A stretch of 64,000 bases of DNA from Callipepla californica brunnescens (lineage: Eukaryota; Chordata; Aves; Galliformes; Odontophoridae), in contig JALIRH010000116.1 of the NCBI GenBank assembly GCA_023055505.1, positions 682,001-746,000 of the forward strand. Direction: 5' to 3'. The notes below the pieces were generated by a model. It worked only from the letters and a program-made list of their open reading frames with translations, was not told the origin of the DNA and did not search any database. Within the stretch, counting starts at the first letter, position 1; each line of letters opens with the position of its first letter. Shown here in pieces: positions 1-9,271 of this stretch. Position numbers and translations under genes: made by a program.

Positions 1-1630
1 ATGGGGCAGCAGTGAGGCAGTAGTGGGTCAGCTATGGGGCATAAGTGCTGCAGCTATGGGGCTGCAGTGGGGCAGCTAAGAGGAAGCTATGGGGAGGCTA
101 TGGGGCAGCTATTGTGCATCAGTGAGGAAGCTACGAGGCGGCAATGGGGCAGCAGTTTTGCAGTTATGAGGCAGCTATGGGGCAGCAGTGAGGCAGCTAT
201 GAGGAGACTATGGGGAGGCTATGGGGCAGAAGTGGGGCAGCTATGGGGTAGCCATGGGGCAGCCATCAAACGGCTATGGGGCAGCAGTGGGGCAGCTAAG
301 AGGAGGCTATGGACCAGCTATGGGGCGGCTACAAGGCAGCCATGGGGCAACTATGGGGAAGCAGTGAGAGAGCTATGAGGAGGCTATGGGTAGGCTATAG
401 GGCAGGTATTGGACAGCTATGAGGCAGCCATGGTGCAGCTATGGGGCAGCAGTGGGGCAGCAATGGGGCGGCTATTAGGCAGCCATGGGGTGGCAATGGG
501 ACACCAGTGAGACATCTATGGGGTGGATATGTAGCAGCAGTGGGGCAGGTATGGGGCAGTAGTGGGGTAGCTATGAGGAGGCTACGGGGCAACTATGGGG
601 CAGCAGAGAGGCAGCGATGGGACAGGTATGAGGAGGCTATGGGGAGACTACGGGGCAGCTATGAAGCTGCAGTGAGGCAGCTATGGGGCGGCTATGGGGA
701 GGCTATGGGGCAGCTATGGAAAAGCTATGAGGCAACCATGGGGCTGCAGTTGGGCAGCTCTGGGGCCGCATTGAGGAAGCTATGGGGCAGCTCCGAGGAG
801 CCTATGCAGCAGCTATGGAGCGGCTATGAGGCAGCTATGGGGCAGGTATGAGGCAGCCATGGGGCGGCTGTGGGGCAGCAGTGAGGCAGCTATGAAGAGG
901 CTATGGGGAGGCTATGGGGCAGCAGTGGGGCAGCTACGGGGCGGCTATGAGGCAGCCATTGGGCATCTAAGGGGCAGCAGTGGGGCAGCTATAAAGAGGC
1001 TATGGAGAGGCTATGGGGCAGCTATGGTGCATCAGTGAGGAAGCTATGGGGCGTCAATGGGGCAGCAGTTTGACAGCTATGAGGCAGCCACGGGGCAGCT
1101 ATGGGGCAGCAGTGGGACAGCTATGAGGAGGCTATAGGGCAGCTATGGGGCAGCTCTGAGGAGGCTATGGGGAGGCTATGGAGCAGCTATGGGGCAGCAG
1201 TGAGGAAGCTATGGGGTGGCTATGGGGCGGCTATGAGGCAGCTATGGGGTAGCAGTGAGACAGCTATGAGGAGGCTACGGGGAGGCTATAGGGCAGTTAT
1301 GGGGCGGGTATTAGACAGCCATGGGGCGGCTATGGGGCAGCAGGGAGGTAGCAATGGGGCAGCAGTGGGGCAGCTATGAGGAGGCTATGGCGAGGCTCTG
1401 GGGCAGCTATGGTGCACCAGTGAGGCAGCTATTGGGTAGCTATGAGGAGGCTGTGGGGAGGCTATGGGGCAGATATGCGGCAACGGTGAGGCAGCTATTG
1501 GGAAGCTATGGGGCAGCAGTGAGGCAGTAGTGGGTCAGTGATGGGGCAGCAGTGAGGCAGCTATGGGGCTGCAGTGGGGCATCTAAGAGGAAGCTATGGC
1601 GGGGCTATGGGGCAGCTATGGGGCAGCAAT
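1..1630 (+). repeat. 11-bp minisatellite (GGGGCAGCTAT-like units)
   Basis: The sequence is built from variants of the 11-mer GGGGCAGCTAT, such as versions with GAGGAGGCTAT or GGGGCAGCAGT. Eleven is not a multiple of three, so each forward frame cycles through all three phases and encodes the same 11-residue peptide period (roughly WGSYGAAMGQL). This explains the open frames of 60-140 codons in several frames at once. I regard these frames as a by-product of the repeat, not genes. The array stops abruptly at about 1630 against the RNase H region of the ERV, and its left part is outside the window. Confidence 0.93.
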
Positions 1631-2327
1631 CGGGCTTTCCCACAAAGCGACACAATCCATCTGTGAACAGGGCGTATCTCTTTTCATCTTCTGTTAGTTC
1701 ATTATATGGTGAGGCTTCTTTAGCACGTGACACCTCCTCTGCTGGGGTTGTTCCAAACTTTTTACCTTCAGGCCAGTCCATGATCACCTCCAGGATTCCT
1801 GAACGGTTGGGGTTCCCCATCCGAGCTCGCTGTGTAATCAGCGCAATCCACTTACTCCAAGTGGCATCAGTAGCATGATGGGTAGAGGGAACTGTTCCTT
1901 TAAACATCCAGTTCAGTACTGGCAGTCGAGGTGCCAGAAGGAGCTGCGTTTCAGTACCGATTACTTCAGAAGCAGCTCGAACCCCCTGATATGCGGCTAA
2001 GATCTCCTTCTCAGTTGGAGTGTAGCGCTCCTCAGACCCCCTGTATGCTCGACTCCAGAAACCAAGGGGTCGGCCTCGGGTCTCTCCAGAAGCTCTTTGG
2101 CACAAACTCCAAGTGGGACCTTCCTTTCCAGCAGCAGTGTAGAGGATGTTCTTTACATCCTGTCCCGTCCGCACTGGCCCCAGGGCCACGGCACGGGCTA
2201 TCTCCTGCTTCATTTGCTCAAAAGCCTGCTGCTGCTCAGGGCCCCACACAAAATCATTCTTCTTCCAGAGGTCACCTGATAAAGGGGGCTCACAATGAGG
2301 CTGTAGTTTGGAACATGCAGTCTCCAA
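1605..2327 (-). pseudogene. pol: ERV pol fragment: RT thumb/connection and start of RNase H
   Basis: The frame starts just after the RT frame loses register. The early part (residues about 25-40, DFVWGPEQQQAFEQMK) is the tail of RT that normally follows the palm. It continues through a connection region with LGFWSRAYRGSEERYTPTEKE, the motif where retroviral pol runs toward RNase H. Near residue 222 is FTDGLCR, matching the start of an RNase H domain with its first catalytic Asp. After about residue 231 the reading becomes minisatellite-encoded (CCPIAAP), so the last codons are not viral. It overlaps the RT frame by about 118 bp in a different frame, so a one- or two-base indel separates them. 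It cannot give a working RNase H because the rest of the domain is missing. Confidence 0.85.
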
Positions 2328-3163
2328 AATCCCACTACACCCAGAAAAGTTTGGCTCTCTGTCTTACTGGTGGGTGGAGACATGGCAGTAATTTTGTCAA
2401 TCCCATCTGTTGGGATGTGACGACGTCCATCTTGCCACTTTATGCCTAGGAACTGAATTTCTTGTGCAGGTCCTTTCACTTTGCTTCGCTTAATAGCGAA
2501 GCCAGCTCGCAGGAGGATCTGTATTATTGTCTCTCCTTTCTTAAAAACTTCCTCTGCTGTATTGCCCCATACAGCAATATCATCGATGTACTGCAGATGC
2601 TCAGGAGCAGCACCCTGTTCCAATGCAGTTTGGATCAACCCATGGCAAATGGTTGGGCTGTGCTTCCACCCCTGGGGCAAACGGTTCCAGGTGTACTGAA
2701 CGCCTCTCCAGGTGAAGGCAAACTGTGGCCTGCATTCTGTGGCCAAGGGAATTGAAAAGAAGGCGTTAGCAATGTCAATGGTGGCATACCACTTGGCTGC
2801 TTTTGACTCCAGTTCATACTGGAGTTGAAGCATGTCTGGCACAGCAGCACTCAGTGGAGGTGTGACTTCGTTCAGGCCACGGTAATCTACCGTCAACCTC
2901 CATTCTCCGTTGGCTTTACGCACTGGCCATATGGGGCTGTTAAACGGGGAGTGAGTTTTGCTGATCACTCCCTGGCTCTCTAGCTGACGAATCAGATGAT
3001 GAATGGGGAGCAAGGAATCCCTGTTGGTGCGGTACTGCCGTCTGTGCACCGTTTTTGTAGCAATTGGTACCTGTTGCTCCTCCACTTGTAGCAACCCCAC
3101 AACAGATGGATCTTCTGACAGGCCAGGTAAAACAGATAGTTGCTTAATGCTATCTGTGTCCAC
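2210..3163 (-). pseudogene. pol: ERV reverse transcriptase (fingers and palm)
   Basis: This 317-codon frame covers the fingers and palm of a retroviral RNA-dependent DNA polymerase. Visible motifs, N to C, are QYRTNRDSLLPIHHLIRQL near residues 43-61, the WPVRKANGEWRLTVDYRGLN block (about 79-98), YATIDIANAFFSIPL with the first catalytic Asp (about 126-140), LPQGWKHSPTICHG (about 158-171), and YIDDIAVWG (about 188-196) with the two remaining metal-binding Asp. FLGIKW and FLGVVGFWR follow. The last roughly 25 residues are out of frame owing to an indel near 2265-2300, where the true sequence continues in the overlapping frame. Upstream, a single TAG separates it in frame from protease. The catalytic core is intact but the gene as a whole is not. 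Confidence 0.92.
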
Positions 3164-3187
3164 AGTAGCTATTCCAAAAGCCCATCG

Positions 3188-3418
3188 CTACCCCTTGGGA
3201 TCCTTAAAGTGCCCCCTTCTGAGATAGTCTATACCAAGTATGCGTGGGGCCCCCTGTCCAATCACTATAAGATGCTTCTGCCAGTCTTTACCCGTGAGGC
3301 TTATTTCTGCCTCCAGCACAGACAATTCCTGAAAGCCGCCTGTCACTCCAGAGAGATGAATCAATTCTGCCCCTTTATAACTTGAAGGCGTTAGAGTACA
3401 TTGTGCACCAGTATCCAC
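3188..3418 (-). pseudogene. pro: ERV aspartic protease
   Basis: A 76-codon fragment opens at the active-site motif DTGAQ (residues 2-6) of retroviral pepsin-like proteases. It later shows the flap-to-helix region and an ILGIDYL segment (about residues 62-68) equivalent to the I-L-G-x-D motif near the protease C-terminus. The ATG used here is only the first Met in the open stretch. In the same frame the protein clearly extends upstream (readable as VWIRWPG about 20 codons earlier) but is interrupted by a TAG four codons before the DTGAQ Asp. A second TAG follows the last codon, after which the frame continues into RT. Both stops are shared by copy 2. This is a degraded Pro domain of a Gag-Pro-Pol precursor. 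Confidence 0.85.
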
Positions 3419-3622
3419 CAGTGCCTCCTATTTCTGTGGGTTTGATGTGCCAGGCCACCGAATCCACACAGTCCAATACACTCTATTATCCCTCTCCCTC
3501 CTCTGGCTGAGGGCAGGGCCCCTCTATTCATTACCTGTAGTGACGGGAACAACTTCGCTGGTAGTTGGTCTGTGTTGTAATTCTCTCACCCGTACTCGCA
3601 GTGCAGGGGTGGGTTTTTGATG

Positions 3623-4732
3623 TCATTCCTTCATATCTTCTCCATTTGCACGTAAGTAACTCCACAAAGCCGCACGCGACATGAAGTTAGTGAAGTTAGT
3701 GCTGTCATTTGCTCGAGCAGGATGGCGTTTGCTTCTGATAGCTGCAACCGATTCGACCCTATCAATCAGTTGGGATAATTTTCCCAGTATATCTTCCATT
3801 TGTCCTTCTAACTTTGATATGGCTGAAATGGACGTGTATGGCGGCGGAAATTTTTGTTTGAAGTTTTGAAGTGTAAGAATTAGTTCAAAAACTGGGGGTT
3901 TTCTGTCTTGGTCCTCATATCTGTTGAACGTTGTCACTAGTGTACCGGCGTACCTTTCTGGTGCTGACTTTGAAAGCTTCTGACATATTTCGGGTGTACT
4001 CCTTACTTTCTCCGGATCATGGTCCCGATCGTCAGGATCAAAGGTGGGATCATACAGCATTTCCGCCACAGCTGTTTCTCTCAAATACTGGATGCCTTCC
4101 TCAATAGTTTTCCACCTTTTCACTTTAGGTGCCAGGTCACTCTTGTAGGGATATCTTTCCCTCACAGCTACTAGCATTCGTTGCCAGAGGCTGGCGATTC
4201 CATCCATATACCTGCTGATTCCTCTGTCGACAGCCGGATCTCGGGCAATGTTTCCTAGTTGGCGAGCTTCGTTACTATCAAGGGACACACTGTTGGCCCG
4301 GTTGTCCCAACACCGAAGCAACCAAGTGACAATACTCTCATCTGGACGTCGAATAAACTCCTTTCTTGAGCCTTGGATCTCAGACATTTTCACGGGCCAA
4401 CGAAACGTCGTAACTTTAACTTTCTCTTCACCTTCATCATCACTTTCTTCTCCATGTCTCTCACTTTTCTTTGTTGCCTTTCTCGATGGTGATGGGGTTG
4501 TGGCCACCCCCTCACCTATATCTTCCTCTTCTTTCGGCACCTCTTCTTTGCGTTCTAGGCGCGAGGACACACGTTTCCATTTCTTGCCTTCCACAGGGGC
4601 AACTGACTTTGATACTGGTGCTTCCTTTGGCTGGTCAGGTGTGACCGGGAGGTTTTCCTCTTTGGTTTGGGCCTCAGTTTGGACACTCTCTCTCTTCATA
4701 ATAGTATATAAACCTCGGTAAGCATAGGCCAA
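3623..4732 (-). CDS. gag: ERV-L-like Gag polyprotein, open frame
   Basis: An uninterrupted 369-codon frame encodes a retroviral structural protein. Residues about 15-110 are hydrophilic and charged (Lys/Glu/Pro/Ser), with an acidic SDDEGEE run. From about 112 a globular capsid-like part follows: FRWPVKMSEIQ, TWLLRCWDNRAN, EARQLGNIARDPAVDRGI, SLWQRMLVAVRERYP and EEGIQYLRE. These resemble Gag-like proteins of avian ERV-L elements as I remember the family. Residues about 305-330 could form a short coiled coil. No CCHC zinc knuckle is visible. The frame ends with TGA about 200 bp before the protease. Copy 2 is also full length with only a few amino-acid changes. The start is the first ATG in the open stretch and lies after the leader ORF. 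Confidence 0.88.
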   Translation of the reverse strand: MAYAYRGLYTIMKRESVQTEAQTKEENLPVTPDQPKEAPVSKSVAPVEGKKWKRVSSRLERKEEVPKEEEDIGEGVATTPSPSRKATKKSERHGEESDDEGEEKVKVTTFRWPVKMSEIQGSRKEFIRRPDESIVTWLLRCWDNRANSVSLDSNEARQLGNIARDPAVDRGISRYMDGIASLWQRMLVAVRERYPYKSDLAPKVKRWKTIEEGIQYLRETAVAEMLYDPTFDPDDRDHDPEKVRSTPEICQKLSKSAPERYAGTLVTTFNRYEDQDRKPPVFELILTLQNFKQKFPPPYTSISAISKLEGQMEDILGKLSQLIDRVESVAAIRSKRHPARANDSTNFTNFMSRAALWSYLRANGEDMKE

Positions 4733-4863
4733 GCCCCAAATAAGTGTTCCACCTCAGATCTTTCTGAGCCGCAGCACCCTTTACTCAGATACAGGCCTAG
4801 CTCCTCAGGATCCTGCAATTGTTCAGGAGAAAAATCCCATGACACCGGGTGTCCCCATCCTTC

Positions 4864-5280
4864 TCATTTCTTTCCTAAAACTCTCCACTCTCCCTGCCTT
4901 TCAACATTCTCTGTTTCTGGGAGAAGCTTCCTGCACATGATGTAAAGTGCTACTACATGCAGGAGGACTAATATCCCAATTATTAACACCATCCCTAAGC
5001 TGTGATCTTGAAAATTCATAAAAAACTGAGAGGGGAACCTGGATACCCATTCAAACATCACATGGTTCGTTAACATGTTATCCTTTGTTCCATTAGCTGG
5101 GGTGCCCTGGGATCTGGCAGGTTCCTCTATCATTGCTTTTAATTTATCATACAGGGACCAGACCCAATGGAACAGAATGGCAAACTTAACCAAGTTCCAG
5201 TACGTTTTGAGCATTAAGAGGGAAAAAGCGGTGAAGTACAATCCCTGTAAGGGCAGTTTTAACAGAAACAGAAAAGACAT
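4864..5280 (-). CDS. Small membrane-type ORF between primer site and gag
   Basis: A 138-codon frame lies between the primer binding site and gag, where most simple retroviruses have only a packaging leader. It starts MSFLFLLKLPLQG and has a strongly hydrophobic N-terminal half (about residues 1-45, aromatic rich). A polar middle follows (about 46-75, with NGT as a possible glycosylation site at 63-65), then a second hydrophobic helix at about 95-116 (MVLIIGILVLLHVVALYIMC), and a charged C-terminal tail. A two-segment membrane protein or a signal-anchored protein would fit. The duplicate differs by a single residue (Arg to Trp near residue 128) and is also open. I do not recognise the family. 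It could be a captured sequence, an accessory protein or a remnant of env-like material. Confidence 0.7.
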   Translation of the reverse strand: MSFLFLLKLPLQGLYFTAFSLLMLKTYWNLVKFAILFHWVWSLYDKLKAMIEEPARSQGTPANGTKDNMLTNHVMFEWVSRFPSQFFMNFQDHSLGMVLIIGILVLLHVVALYIMCRKLLPETENVERQGEWRVLGKK

Positions 5281-5491
5281 CTTTTTATTATTATTATTTT
5301 TTTTTTCTTGTACTAAAACAATCTGGCAGTACCCAAAAGAAGTTTACAGATATCCCAAAACAACTGACAGTACGCCCGGACTTCAAGGTCGTGTTTTGCT
5401 GTACAGCACTTGCAGTACAGATAAGCTTGTTAACAACAGACAGAGATGTACTCTAAAAGTTTGTCTCTGTCTGGCTAAGGCAGCTGGTTGT

Positions 5492-5509
5492 GTCCCACGT
5501 TGGGCGCCA
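5492..5509 (-). promoter_or_regulatory. Primer binding site, tRNA-Lys(1,2) type
   Basis: On the minus strand the 18 bases starting TGGCGCCCAACGTGGG follow the LTR end after a 4-base spacer. They are complementary to the 3' end of tRNA-Lys1,2, the primer used by spumaviruses and some betaretroviruses. This copy has one mismatch (GGGAC in place of GGGGC at the end); copy 2 is perfect. It fixes the position of the LTR edge and the minus orientation. Confidence 0.9.
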
Positions 5510-5513
5510 AAAA

Positions 5514-5756
5514 TGTCAGGGGTTTGTGAGCCGGTTCAGCCCGGCCCTGCGACAACCGAGGAAGGAGACCCACAGGCCCACACCCCGGACAAGGGGAAGG
5601 GGGAAAGGGAAAAAGGGAGATAAGCCCCAAAACAAAACAGCGGCAACAATCTGAGGGGGAAAAGCTAATTTACTAAATAAGACATCAGGAAGTAAATAAC
5701 ACAGTATAATGCAATACAATTTGGAATTAAGCCCAATGAATCAAACAAAACGAGTA

Positions 5757-5797
<41 letters not shown>

Positions 5798-6058
5798 GTG
5801 CCTGATAAACCGAAGGCCTTGCGCTAACGCTGAAGGCGGACGGCAGCGAGCACCCACTCCTAAGTGATCCTAGAGGAAAGAGAGAATGTCCCGTGACCGC
5901 AGAGAGTTTTTATCTGTTCCCTCTGAGCGGAAAACACGTGAAAAAATACAAAGCATTGCCAAGTCCTCTGGGGAATGTAGTTTTCTCCCTGACTCTCAAT
6001 GCACCACATGATGCCATGATGTGGAATACCAGTACCAAAAAATCATAAAACCATGACA
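5514..6058 (-). repeat. 5' LTR of ERV-L-like element, copy 1
   Basis: On the minus strand the segment starts TGTCATGG and ends CCCTGACA, so its 545 bp are bounded by TGTCA...TGACA inverted termini, with the primer site 4 bp beyond. It contains a GA microsatellite (about 5760-5794). An ATAAAAA stretch on the minus strand at 5907-5913 could be a TATA-like box, though its placement is only suggestive. The outer edge sits inside CR1 coding sequence. No 3' LTR exists in the window. A diverged LTR of the same type lies at 52479-53003. Confidence 0.88.
5760..5794. repeat. GA dinucleotide microsatellite inside the LTR
   Basis: An uninterrupted AG run that is 4 bp longer than its counterpart near 61542-61574. 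It is the only clear length difference between the two long direct repeats. Confidence 0.95.
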
Positions 6059-6590
6059 CTTCCTTACGGTCTTTTTTGTAGATGGGAGTCACATCGGCAA
6101 GCCTCCAATCTTGTGGGACCTCTCCAGATGACCAGGAATGCTGATAGATGACAGAAAGCGGCTTGGCAATCACCTCTGCCAGCTCCCTCAGCACCCTTGG
6201 TTGGATCCCATCTGGTCCCATGGACTTGCGGCAGTTCAGATGGAGGAGCAGGTCTCTGACTGTCTCTGCTAGGATCACAGGGGGTGTATGATGCGCTTCG
6301 TCCCAGACTTCCAGGTCAGGGCAAAAAGTATCCTGAGTTAACTGATCTGTCTATTGAAGAGAGACGTGAAGAAGGCATTGAGAACCTCAGCCTTTTCCTT
6401 ATCCTCTGTGGTTCCATTCCCTGCCGCATCAAGTAAAGGAGAGAAATTCTCCTTAGATCTTTTACTGTTAATATATTTGTAAAAGGATTTTTTGCTCTGC
6501 TTTACTGCAGTAGCCAGTCTAAGTTGGAGCTGGGCTTTTGCATTTCTAATTTCCTGCCTGTATTGGAGGGGAGCAGAGGCTTGCTTTAAA
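6059..6590 (-). mobile_element. CR1 LINE fragment (ORF2 reverse transcriptase region)
   Basis: Minus-strand translation gives the CR1-type run SMGPDGIQPRVLRELAEVIA then SGEVPQDWRLADVTPIYKKD (RT fingers), preceded by the linker that contains the DAAGNGTTEDKEKAEVLNAF stretch and a SKKSFYKYI-like stretch. The element reads toward the ERV and stops at the LTR edge after the KKD motif, so the ERV appears to have inserted within CR1. The downstream part is not found on the other side because the ERV itself is truncated. The right end, near 6570-6600, fades into non-coding DNA. Confidence 0.88.
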
Positions 6591-6752
6591 TGTGGAGTAA
6601 GGAAGGAAAGGATGGAGAAGGATCTTGTGAACTGAGGTGGGAAGTGGGTATTTAGTCATTGGAAAGCCATTTTGAACTTTTACTACCTGAACGCTGTACA
6701 TTTTGGGTTAGTCTTCCTTAACTTTCTGTTGGACTTCTTGTTTTTCAATCAG

Positions 6753-6887
6753 GTGCATCCGTTCTGTGGAGCAGTAGGATACGTGGTTGGGGCGCAGACA
6801 GACCGGACTGTACAGGAGCATCTGATAGAAAAACACATGCTGCTCCCTAATCCAGTATAGGACTGCAGAATTCGGCAGGCAACAAAA
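6753..6887 (+). other. XPO1-like: XPO1-like exon A (contains nonsense codon)
   Basis: The acceptor is a pyrimidine-rich tract ending CAATCAG. The exon encodes a segment around AVGYVVGAQTDRTVQEHLIE, has the in-frame TAG at 6858-6860, and ends at a GTCAGA donor. Confidence 0.85.
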
Positions 6888-7204
6888 GTCAGACGGTACA
6901 TTTTGTGTATTCAACTAAAGTAAAAGTGCTGAATGTTTGTTGTTATTCCATTTTTTTTTTATCTGTGGAATGAAGTGAACTTGGCTGTGCTGAACTTTTA
7001 TAAAGCAATGGTTGATCTGGCAGTAGAAGTGTTGAAGGAGACCTAAACAACTGAGACTGGTTTAAATCCAGTTGAAGAACTTGACAGAACATGCTTTAAC
7101 ACAGCGTGTAAGATAACCCTAAACGTGAAAGTGACCGTTTTTGTATTAGAAGATAAATGGCGTTTTCATTGACTGAATGGAGTTAGCTCAGTTCTTTTCC
7201 ACAG

Positions 7205-7388
7205 AATGTTGATGTTCTGAAGGATCCTGAAGCCGTTACGCAGCTTGGTAGCATTCTGAAAAGCAGCGTAAGGGCATGGAAAGCAGCTGGCCGCCCCTTT
7301 GTGATTCAGCTGGGAAGAATTGATTTAGATATGCTGAATATGTCCAAGTGCCCAAGTGAAAACATGTCTGCAGCTCTTGAGGCTGACG
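7205..7388 (+). other. XPO1-like: XPO1-like exon B
   Basis: The acceptor is TTTTCCACAG and the donor GTAAGAA. The exon encodes NVDVLKDPEAVTQLGSILK and later PFVIQLGRIDLDMLNMSKC, without stops. It ends after the first base of a Gly codon that is completed by exon C. Confidence 0.9.
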
Positions 7389-8786
7389 GTAAGAAATTGC
7401 ACGTCCTTCCTAACAGCGGGATGGGCAATGCACGTGATCAGGTTGTGAATTTGCTGGGCTTATCTCATTGCGTGTCTGTTGGTGGTGGTGGTTTTTGTTG
7501 CTTCTTTGTGTGTGCGTTTGGGCAAGAGAATGCCTGAAAATGTGCTTGCTTAGGTTCTTGTTTTTGTTAGCCAGATGTTTTGTTCAAAGAAACTCTGATT
7601 CCGGAAGGAGGAAAGCTCTTCAAGTGTGAGTTTAGGAAGGGTACCGGAGACTGCTGACTAATAGCAGTCTTGTGGAGACACAGTTGTAAGTTCTGACTTC
7701 ATCGTTTTAGATAAGAAAAGACCCTAGGACGTTGGCAGAGTTTTGGTTTGGTGATATTCTACTACTGAAACAGCTTTCTTACAGAAGTGTAACTTCAGTG
7801 AAGGCGCCTCAGATTTGTCACAAACTAGACTGGTAATCACTGAGGAGGAATTAGGAGCTACTCGAGTTACCTAACCACTGTTACCTGGAAAAAATTGGGT
7901 CTGTGATATCCAAGTAGAATGTGCTGCTGGAGCATCCCTTGAGGAATGAAGTGACTCGGTTATTGGAGCTGTGTTCTGACAGACTTTCTTACCCATGCAA
8001 TGAATACACCTTGACGTAGCTTCTCAGAACTTAATGCATTCTTTTGATTCTGCAGCTCTAATTGCCAGAAGGTGCTTAAAACAAAAAGAAAACACAACGA
8101 GAGAAATAGGAAGCAGTTGCTAGGACTTGTAGTGGTGAGATTTTACTCGAGCAACAGCTATTGAGATGGCACTGGGCTCAGAGTGTGTTCTCACAGTTGT
8201 TATCTCTGATGGCAGCAGGAGCAGTTCTGCCTTTGTTTCCCTGGCTGCAGTCTGGTGAGGTTTTCCTTGGATGTACTGTTATGAGTGTGTGTCTGTGCAC
8301 TCAGTTAGGGCAAGTTCTACTGACGAGACTTGCATGGACTTGGACGTGAGAAAATGAAGTAAGAATTAGGCTCCTTGTAGTAAAGACAAGTTGGAACAAT
8401 TATGTTTGTGACCAAATCAGGAGCGTGCTTTAGAACACTGTATAGGTTGGTTCTTCTCATCACGCAGTGAGAGCCAGAGGTAAGCATGATCCTGAGAGCT
8501 GAAGGAACATTCCCTTCCTTGAAAAAGAAGCTGCAGCATTGTTTCTGAGTTGTACTGGCAGAGTGTGCTGTCAGCAGTAGCACTGGAATACTAAATTGCA
8601 ACTTGGATCCATGGAGCTGAAGTAATGGGAAAATGGTTTTAATCTGCATAATATGAACGAGAGATCTTCCTTCTTTGTCATTTGGGTATAAAAATGAAAC
8701 ATTCTCAATCTTCTGGAAGGAGTTGAGGGGAATCTGTTTGTTGACGCATCTTAACCCAGATTCAGTGCAGCTTTGCTACCTTTCAG

Positions 8787-8893
8787 GCGAAGTGGAAACC
8801 AAGCAGCCCTTGGTTAGAAGGATGAGGACTGTAAAAAGGGAAAGTTTAGAACTGATTTCTGGCTGGGTGAGCAGGTCCAACGATCCTCAGATG
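8787..8893 (+). other. XPO1-like: XPO1-like exon C
   Basis: The acceptor is CTTTCAG and the donor GTAAGT. The exon encodes TKQPLVRRMRTVKRESLELI and SGWVSRSNDPQM, which is close to the exportin-1 sequence and free of stops. Confidence 0.9.
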
Positions 8894-9271
8894 GTAAGTA
8901 AATATGGCATCCAAAGAGTTGATAGGACACATTCAGGAGGAACTCTGCTCTTTTGCTGCAGTGCAGTTAACACTGTTCTGTTCACAAGAACTGGCTTCAG
9001 AACTGCAATATCTGCAGGAAGGATGATAAGCTGTGACCATACAGGGGTAGGCCTGAGCTGTGTTTTGAGTGCTTCAGGTAGTGTCAGCTGAGAGCAGTCC
9101 TAAGGGGAAGCAGGAAGGTGTAGGAGAGCCCTCAGGCAAGCACTGCTGGATGAACACAGTGTGTGGGAAGCATGTGGGCGTGTAAGTTCATTTTTAGCTT
9201 CTTTCCGAACTGCTGTGTGAGGCTTTGTTGGGTAACTGCACTGCTCTAAGCATGTCTTGCTCTTGATGTAG

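Larger units (their letters stand above)
1631..6058 (-). mobile_element. Truncated ERV-L-like endogenous retrovirus, copy 1
   Basis: Read on the minus strand the order is LTR (6058-5514), tRNA-Lys primer site (5509-5492), small membrane-type ORF (5280-4864), gag (4732-3623), protease (3418-3188), reverse transcriptase (3163-2210) and the start of RNase H (to about 1631). Integrase, env and the 3' LTR are absent because the element ends at the minisatellite. The RT wording around LPQGWKHSPTICHG and YIDD, and the lack of a visible CCHC knuckle after gag, fit the ERV-L/class III group of birds as I know it. In-frame stops lie before and after the protease and a frameshift lies near 2265-2300, all shared with copy 2, so pol was already broken before the duplication. 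Confidence 0.9.
1..8220 (+). repeat. Long direct repeat, copy 1 (minisatellite + ERV + CR1 + XPO1-like block)
   Basis: This segment reappears at 55785-64000 in the same orientation, offset by 55784 bp up to the GA repeat near 5790 and by 55780 bp after it. The copies differ by scattered substitutions (for example near 1803, 1831, 5494 and 6337) and a 4-bp GA-tract length change, so identity looks like about 99% by eye. The repeat is cut by both window edges, so its true length is unknown. It contains the end of the 11-bp minisatellite, a truncated ERV, a CR1 fragment and the first XPO1-like exons. It may be a tandem segmental duplication. An assembly duplication of two haplotypes cannot be excluded from sequence alone. 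Confidence 0.97.

Noticed and set aside
34..1530. Chain of forward open frames rich in Gly, Trp, Ala and Met
   Set aside because: They are forced by the 11-bp minisatellite and appear in several frames at once. There is no start context or non-repeat domain.
1931..2449. Plus-strand 172-codon frame
   Set aside because: Shadow of the minus-strand ERV pol. The reverse strand carries clear RT and RNase H motifs.
4248..5623. Plus-strand frames over gag, the leader ORF and the LTR
   Set aside because: Antisense shadows of the ERV. No recognisable domain.
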